Of a stretch of DNA of 11,489 nt, positions 6,314-11,489 are shown in pieces. Origin of the DNA: Gammaproteobacteria bacterium UBA7376 (GTDB lineage: Bacteria > Pseudomonadota > Gammaproteobacteria > Pseudomonadales > Azotimanducaceae); NCBI GenBank assembly GCA_002470275.1, contig DKNY01000003.1:93472-104960 (forward strand), written 5' to 3'. Position 1 is the first letter of the stretch. Every line of letters starts with the position of its first letter. The notes below the pieces were generated by a model. The model worked only from the letters and a program-made list of their open reading frames with translations, searched no databases and was not told the origin of the DNA. A program made the position numbers and the translations under genes.

Positions 6314-6733
6314 TCACTCCAGCAGGCCAGCGTGTTCCAAAAACTCTTTAGGAAGCAAAGACGTGTCGATTATTTTGACTTCTAGCTCAACCTCTTCGGG
6401 ATACTCAAGCGCACCAGTATCGTCAAAGGCATCGCTGTTATCGGTTAATTCGCTCACCCGCTCATGGCTGCCCTTTTGAATGTCGGCCAATGTCTTAAAA
6501 GACTTAATCTCTTCTATTAGGAAGCCCACTTCGGTCCGCAGATAAGAAAGCTCGTCCTCAATGGCCATCAACCGTTGATTCTTTGTCATTGAAAAATCCG
6601 ATACCGTCGTTTCCACCACCGGACTCTCCGCTTCGCCCCGCGACTCCAAAGCGGGCCTAAAAACCCATGGGAACAGACTCACAGTCAACGCTACCCCTAG
6701 CACAAAAAAGAAAAGTTGTTGTTTAAAGTCCAA
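6314..6733 (-). CDS. Membrane-anchored coiled-coil protein, unknown function
   Basis: A 139-residue protein with one N-terminal transmembrane segment (about 7-25, no clear cleavage site). A polar linker and a heptad-like stretch follow at about 51-86 (L55, I58, L62, L65, V69, I73, I76, L82), then an acidic tail ending in KEFLEHAGLLE. This architecture suggests an inner-membrane anchor with a soluble coiled-coil domain outside the cytoplasm. The start is a TTG at 6733; no upstream ATG or GTG exists in frame, and a weak GGTGA lies about 8 bases before it. No family is recognised. It converges with the split exported gene and lies downstream of the Bax-inhibitor-1 gene on the same strand, 281 bases away. 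Confidence 0.6.
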   Translation of the reverse strand: MDFKQQLFFFVLGVALTVSLFPWVFRPALESRGEAESPVVETTVSDFSMTKNQRLMAIEDELSYLRTEVGFLIEEIKSFKTLADIQKGSHERVSELTDNSDAFDDTGALEYPEEVELEVKIIDTSLLPKEFLEHAGLLE

Positions 6734-7014
6734 TGAAACATCACCAACACTGCGTTGTCGAACACCCTACCAATTTTGCTGGACCAATAGAACTCATCAG
6801 CAGCAACCGAAAATCTGAGACCATAGGGCTGATACTGCTTGAAACTCGGACTCGTTTATTCACTGGCACAGCCCTAAAAATCCTGGGTGATCTGAGGGTC
6901 AGTTGCAGGCGTCCCAATGTCCTTCTGACACCGCTCACTCAAACAAGAGGTTATCGCTCGCAGATAAACCGCAGGGGGGGTGTTTGTAGGACATACAGAG
7001 TGCCTTTATTCACC

Positions 7015-7728
7015 TCAGCTAGTTTCCGAGACCATCATCTCAAGAAATAAGTTGATGATATCTAGATACAGACTGACGGAGATTTGCAGTGCAGCCTCCC
7101 AGTTATTTAAGTCTTGCTCCTCGCCCCAGACGGTTGAGGTCGACATGAACAAATGGACCAACAATAGGGCAAATACACTCGCCCCACCCATGGCGATTGC
7201 GCGCCTTTGACTACTTGCGAAGTTAGTCAATAACATCACGAGCCTGAGAAGGATAAGGCCAAGCAGACCAGCACACAGATAGACGCCCATCCCAGAGAAG
7301 TCTATGCCGGAATAGGAGCCAATCACGCCCGCTGCGAAGGTCACCAGGACTGGAAGCTGCAACGCGCTAAGACCATCGTTCTCATCCACGCTGAGCATGA
7401 TCATGCCCAGCACAGGCCCAAGCGTAAGGCTTGTCGTGGTCATCGTTATCAGACCCCAAGTAAGGCTGATCTGTGAGGTTAAGATCATTGCCAACATCGA
7501 CACGACGCTGGCACCCGTCAATATTTTTAGGCCGACGCTTTCCTCAACAGGCTGCAGATCTAGCTCTCCCTTGGAGTTAACTCCCTCGCTGGAGGTTACG
7601 CCCAAAAGTTGCTTGTTTTCAAAAGCGGCCTGACGAGACGCCCTGATGACCAAAAGACAAATGCCAAGAACTAGTGAAAGTTAAAGACCGAGAATGATGA
7701 ATGTCTTAACGACAAGTGATGTCTCCAT
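7015..7728 (-). pseudogene. Bax inhibitor-1 (YccA/BI-1) family membrane protein, broken by in-frame TAA
   Basis: Read from the ATG at 7728 this is a 237-codon frame of normal BI-1 length with a single TAA at codon 16 (7683-7681). Sequence on both sides belongs to one protein: METSLVVKTFIILGL, stop, LSLVLGICLLVIRASR. The rest has the family's multi-helix pattern, with LGPVLGMIML (103-112), an extended hydrophobic core and the diagnostic C-terminus SLYLDIINLFLEMM (219-232). BI-1 proteins are inner-membrane proteins implicated in calcium leak and protease control. CAA (Gln) to TAA is the simplest explanation. A shorter protein could start at the TTG at 7653 (212 residues), but it would lose most of the first helix and has no good ribosome site. 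TAA is not recoded as Sec or Pyl, so I read this as a nonsense mutation or sequence error. Confidence 0.7.
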
Positions 7729-8034
7729 AGACAAAGAAGGCCCCGGGCGTTTGTGTGATTCAAGCCATACCTAGATGCTGGCGGTGTCCCCTCACAATCC
7801 CTAAAAAACCAGTCAGCGTTGATTGTAAATGATGACTGCCGTTCTAATTGGCTTGGGGGAAATTGAGTAAAGTGGCTGGAGGCCAACAACCTTTTAGTAA
7901 CTCCAGTAGCCTACAGTGAAACTCAAGAACCAGCATCAGTTTACCGTTAGTGGACGAGTGGTACTAGAATGCGAAGGGCGGACTTAGCTATCATTCCAGG
8001 ATAATTCCTCGTAAAAATAATAACGACCGACATT
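7729..8034. other. Intergenic region between divergent genes
   Basis: This 306-base region lies between the leftward BI-1 gene and the rightward lipoprotein gene and should contain both promoters. An AT-rich stretch with GATAAT (8000-8005) precedes the lipoprotein start, but I see no matching -35 box, so I do not call a promoter. A 72-codon minus-strand frame (7671-7889) lacks coding character. No RNA gene or repeat is visible. Confidence 0.4.
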
Positions 8035-10308
8035 ATGAAGATTAAAAAACTATTTTTCGCTGTCTCGCTTCTCTTTGTCCTAGCTTCATGTGGTGGTGGT
8101 GGTGGTGCCACTGACGCAACTCCAACTGGAAACGATGTCGATACAACTGACGTGCCGCCCAGTTCCAACGCAGACGACGCAAGTGTGGTGGATGCCTCAG
8201 ATACCGATGGAGACGGCGTTTCCGACCTGCTCGATGTCGCACCCACCGATGCGGGAATAGATAAGGCCGTTCAATTCGATCTTACGGACACAGATTCACT
8301 CGGGTTCGGCCAAGTCCTAAATGTTAGCTCCTCTTCGGTAACTTCTTTTCCGAGCTCACCGAACAACACCATGGCGGCACAGTTATTGGACTCTTTCCTC
8401 GCCGTGCTTTTTCCAAAGGCGCATGCTGAAGAAAACTTAGCCGCGCTGAGTAACACAATAGCGTGGGACGAGAACGGGAACATTGTGGCGACCGCGATAC
8501 TCTCCTCGGAAACGCTGTTTATTGCAGAAGCGGCGGTTTCGCCGGACGGCGCATACGTATATTTGCTCACCAGCAGTCATATTCAACGTGCTTTGCCGGA
8601 ATTAGACCCAGAAGTCTGCTCGATATACCGGGTAAAACTTGAAGATATGTCCTTTTCCTGTCTGCTCTCTACCGATGACGGTGATATTGAACCCAAATCT
8701 TTGATTGGCACACAAAGTACCGACTTCCATCGACGCGGCATGGCTTTCCGCTCGGATGGAGCAGCAGTCATGCAAGGCTTCGATAACAATGCTGAGCTTC
8801 CTGATGGAGTTAGTGGAGGAACACAAAACACAACCGGGTGGTTCATGGATTCACAAGGTGTCTTAACGCCCATTGCCCAAGATTTCCCCTATTACGCTGT
8901 TGGTGTCTTTTGGCTCACTGATGAGTCTTTCGCTGTTGCTGAGTTCGCGAATACAGAGAATTTAGAGGAGGGAATGAACCAAGAGCGTTTCGCAATTTAC
9001 TCTGCGGACACGCTGCAACGAACAAATGTCGTAATCGAAGGCATCACCAATTTTGGCCTTCCGATGGTACAACTGGGTAACGATGTTTACTGGGACTCCT
9101 ACGTGCTCCGCGGAGATTCGTTGCTGGTAGAGAGCAGTGGTGGCGAAGGGTATCCGCTGTTAGACCCGGCTGGTGAGCGCATGTTGTTTTTAGTTGACTA
9201 TATTCAAAGCCAGCGAGACCCGGAAATTGCTAATAGCGAACGAAACCGTATTTTTAGCATCGACGGTGCAATTAGATTAGAACTTTCGTCTGGTGACGCT
9301 GATTGGTACGAGCGAACCAAACAAAGTGGCGCGGGGACAGACATCAAATACCCCCCTGTTGGCATGTCCACAGCCCACATTGCTTACCGCAAAAGTTACG
9401 AGCCCACAGAACCCATACAGACTGTAGAAGGAGAAGCTTTTGCGCGTTTCCAAACCTATGAATTAAGCGGGTCTCAGGGCACTTTGGAAGTCGAGGCATC
9501 CAGAGATATATTTCTCGTAAGGCCAGACGAGAATCACACCGGTGACTTATCCATCACTTACTCCGTGTTGACTGCGGCGAACGCAAGCGAAACCAGAACG
9601 CTCACTGTTCCGGCGCAGGTGATTACTGAATGGCGAGAGGAGGACGGCGATGCTGACGACATCGAGTGGGCCTCGCCTAGCCCTCAACGCGAGGGTTTTT
9701 GCGTCTTCGAATTTGCTGACGAATTTGAACAATGCGTTAATTTTGATGAATATCTATCCTTGGCCGTGGACGCAGAATATTTTAGCCGCACTGCCCCCCC
9801 TGGTGTGCAGAACACGTTGCTCGTTGGCGACCAACTTCGTGTGTTTTTCAAGGACTCTAGCGATCAAACATATTACAAAGCGGAAGCAGCAGTCGCAGAT
9901 TTTATGGAGCAGGGCTACGCAGCGTTAGCCATCACGCCGGCCGTTAATGGTGCTGGCGATTTGAATATTGTCAGTGATGCGATTAATTTGAGCCCATTAG
10001 AGCCCAAAGCTCTTGCCGGTGTTGTTGTTCAGTACGACGGTGACAATTCGGTATCGATTGATTTTGGTCAAAGCCTCTCTAGTTATGGCGCACTACCCAG
10101 CTTTACATTTACTCAAGGTGATCTTTCTACAGCTCCCTCGGAGAGTGCATCTTGGGGCGCGAACCGCCGTGTCGCGAATCTTAGACTGGAACCAGACGCC
10201 TTAAGCGTTTCTGAAATGGTGACGCTTAACGTGCAAGGCCCCATATTTCTGCCGGATCAAACCAGACAATATCAGCCCGCGGATTCTTTAGTTTTCCAAA
10301 TCGATTGA
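8035..10308 (+). CDS. Large surface/periplasmic lipoprotein with TSP3-like calcium-binding repeat
   Basis: A 757-residue lipoprotein: hydrophobic segment (6-16), lipobox LASC with Cys19 as the lipidated residue, then five glycines and an acidic Thr/Asp/Ser-rich linker (26-55). Residue +2 is Gly, not Asp, so outer-membrane sorting is expected. DTDGDGVSDLLDVAPTD (56-72) is a thrombospondin type 3-like, EF-hand-type calcium loop. The next region (about 145-440) has propeller-like repeats, for example EAAVSPDGAYVYLL, RGMAFRSDGAAVMQGF and DPAGERMLFLVDY. The C-terminal 300 residues are beta-rich and look Ig-like. Six cysteines lie in the mature chain, counting the lipidated Cys19: Cys194 and Cys207 flank one loop, and the pair in GFCVFEFADEFEQCVNF could form another disulfide. 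Overall acidic. There is no obvious ribosome site before the ATG at 8035. Exact function is unknown; a surface binding or adhesion role is inference. Confidence 0.85.
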   Translation: MKIKKLFFAVSLLFVLASCGGGGGATDATPTGNDVDTTDVPPSSNADDASVVDASDTDGDGVSDLLDVAPTDAGIDKAVQFDLTDTDSLGFGQVLNVSSSSVTSFPSSPNNTMAAQLLDSFLAVLFPKAHAEENLAALSNTIAWDENGNIVATAILSSETLFIAEAAVSPDGAYVYLLTSSHIQRALPELDPEVCSIYRVKLEDMSFSCLLSTDDGDIEPKSLIGTQSTDFHRRGMAFRSDGAAVMQGFDNNAELPDGVSGGTQNTTGWFMDSQGVLTPIAQDFPYYAVGVFWLTDESFAVAEFANTENLEEGMNQERFAIYSADTLQRTNVVIEGITNFGLPMVQLGNDVYWDSYVLRGDSLLVESSGGEGYPLLDPAGERMLFLVDYIQSQRDPEIANSERNRIFSIDGAIRLELSSGDADWYERTKQSGAGTDIKYPPVGMSTAHIAYRKSYEPTEPIQTVEGEAFARFQTYELSGSQGTLEVEASRDIFLVRPDENHTGDLSITYSVLTAANASETRTLTVPAQVITEWREEDGDADDIEWASPSPQREGFCVFEFADEFEQCVNFDEYLSLAVDAEYFSRTAPPGVQNTLLVGDQLRVFFKDSSDQTYYKAEAAVADFMEQGYAALAITPAVNGAGDLNIVSDAINLSPLEPKALAGVVVQYDGDNSVSIDFGQSLSSYGALPSFTFTQGDLSTAPSESASWGANRRVANLRLEPDALSVSEMVTLNVQGPIFLPDQTRQYQPADSLVFQID
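8092..8106 (+). repeat. (GGT)5 trinucleotide repeat after lipobox Cys
   Basis: Five GGT codons in a row encode Gly20-Gly24 directly after the lipidated cysteine. Slippage here would change length in frame without killing the gene. Cys-polyGly is common in large lipoproteins of marine gammaproteobacteria, so this is probably structural. Confidence 0.7.
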
Positions 10309-10454
10309 ATATTGAGCAGTTGCTTGATCTGATCTACAAGAATCTCATTGATAGAAAATACAGTTGTATATGTAGCCCGAGGGGGGCACCAGCAAATAAC
10401 AGTATCGATAGATAACTGATGTATCCCCTACAACTACTCAAGAGAGACAGGTAG

Positions 10455-11489
10455 TTATTCATTAAGTCCCCGCCTATAGAGCACCTGTGCCGGCTGAAGG
10501 CTCTCAAGGGGTGTAAGGCAATGTTGATTGTGAATGAAGCAGCACAAGCAATGCAGCCGCCAGTGGCGTGTTAGCTTCTGGTGCATTAGCGAAAAGCAGT
10601 GCCCGTTCATCAAAGGTCAGTGTTAACTTTTGCTTCTTTGATTCATTCTGAGTTTTTCGGCTGGCACTTAACTTGCTTTTAACAGGCCGCCAGTCGAGCC
10701 GGCACGCTCTACTCACCCACACAAAGCAGGCAATAAACTCATTTGTATCTCTTTGAATGCTGCTTATTGCGTTCCCTTTTTGCTTTTCTGCTGCATGGAA
10801 CGTATCCAGAGCTTGCTCAAGCGCCGCCGGCGTGTCCTCACTGAGGACTACATCATGCATGTGTTGGGCAAACTTTTTCCATCGCCCTTTACTTCGCTTT
10901 CCTTGACGACTAGTCACATCTACACCACGCAAGACTAGGTATTCGTCCCAGCATTTGTAGAGCGTCCGTGGCTTCCTAGTGGCAGCTTCCTGCACTGCCT
11001 CCCATGCACGAATAACTGCTTCTTCTTGCCCCGTAGGGTCTCTCGTTAGTTTACCTTCCTTATCAACCTCACCATCCTGATGCCAATTGAGGTATTGGTT
11101 CAGATACTCTGGGACGGCAAGTATGGCGTAGTCCTGTTCTTTCAGAGCCAGCGGCAAGTCAGCTCAGTCCTGATCATTCCCCTGTAGCTTAGACCCAAGC
11201 ATGTGCGGAGCGTACCGTCCTGCAATAGCTTTGTTTCCACACAGCACATCAGCAGCCAGGGCTTCTATTTCGTTCTCTGCAAGGGCATCAGCAGAGGTGT
11301 TCCAAAACATCTTCAGGTAGGGATCGTAAAATTTCTGAGCCTCTATGCGTGCTTCCAGTATTTCTTACTTATTAGCTGTGGCAGCGTCCAGCCCTAATGG
11401 ACTGCTGAACTGCGCTTTACCTGCTACTGATCGTAGCCTCGTTGAAATTCCACGCTGAAGGTAGAGTTTAGCTTTTAGCGTCTTGACGT
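10455..11489 (-). pseudogene. Decayed tyrosine recombinase (phage-type integrase), partial
   Basis: Read leftward from the window edge, one frame shows integrase-like sequence throughout but is broken. It begins VKTLKAKLYLQRGISTRL, meets TAA at 11367-11365, continues with EARIEAQKFYDPYLKMF, meets TGA at 11166-11164, then runs 217 codons to a TGA at 10506-10504. The long part holds the core-binding (SAM-like) domain: WDEYLVLRG, KGRWKKFAQHMHDVVLS, ISSIQRDTNEFIACFVWVSRACRLDW, then the start of the catalytic domain LTFDERALLFANAP and AALLVLLHSQ. Protein-like sequence LESLQPAQVLYRRGLNE continues in another frame to TAA at 10457-10455, which implies a frameshift near 10510. The catalytic Arg, His-x-x-Arg and Tyr regions are absent, so the enzyme is dead. 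It marks a former prophage or island edge. The 5' end lies outside the window. Confidence 0.8.

Noticed and set aside
6733..7050. Plus-strand 105-codon frame and minus 65-codon frame (6741-6938) in the gap between the coiled-coil and BI-1 genes
   Set aside because: Neither has a ribosome site, membrane segment or family motif. I see no supported feature in 6734-7014.
7681..7683. Recoded stop in the BI-1 gene
   Set aside because: TAA is not used for Sec (TGA) or Pyl (TAG), and the expected residue is most simply Gln (CAA).
11164..11166. In-frame TGA in the integrase remnant as a second Sec codon
   Set aside because: The context has no cysteine-type active site, the same frame also carries a TAA and a later TGA plus a frameshift, and the catalytic end is missing. 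This is decay.

Overview
The window looks like chromosomal DNA of a marine-type gammaproteobacterium, perhaps of the OM60/NOR5 (Halieaceae) kind. This is an inference from protein style: many short Sec-exported proteins, a DUF805 protein, a large Cys-(Gly)5 lipoprotein, and a FRNRS-DWxPFC redoxin of a type I associate with that group. No rRNA, tRNA or housekeeping marker is present to confirm it. I see no CRISPR array or intact insertion sequence.

Left part (1-1943): an exported SnoaL/NTF2-fold protein (35-484, +) converges on a GNAT acetyltransferase (558-1058, -). Then come a 409-base gap and a small exported protein of unknown function (1468-1878, +) ending in a good intrinsic terminator.

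Centre (2220-4783, +): a membrane fatty-acid hydroxylase/sterol desaturase, an exported peroxiredoxin-like redoxin, a four-helix membrane protein 10 bases behind it, and a small exported protein. The redoxin is the most interesting feature. Its reading frame has a single in-frame TGA (3455-3457), exactly where the family has the first cysteine of its DWCPFC active site. The frame therefore reads D-W-U-P-F-C and continues for 122 codons. A hairpin with a G/U-containing apical loop starts 20 bases after the TGA, within the usual range for a bacterial SECIS element. The best reading is a selenoprotein with a Sec-x-x-Cys active site. A simple Cys-to-stop mutation is the main alternative.

Right-centre (4780-7728): a possible minus-strand coding remnant, a DUF805 membrane protein, an exported protein split over two frames (5655-6092 and 6044-6283), a membrane-anchored coiled-coil protein (6314-6733, -), and a Bax-inhibitor-1 family protein (7015-7728, -) broken by an in-frame TAA at codon 16.

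Right part (7729-11489): an intergenic gap, a 757-residue outer-membrane-type lipoprotein with a calcium-binding-like repeat, a gap (10309-10454) in which I see nothing I can name, and a decayed tyrosine-recombinase gene running off the right edge. The integrase remnant suggests an old mobile-element boundary. Several broken genes in the right half mean either local decay or an unpolished sequence. That caution applies to the selenoprotein call as well, although the position of its TGA is hard to explain by chance.
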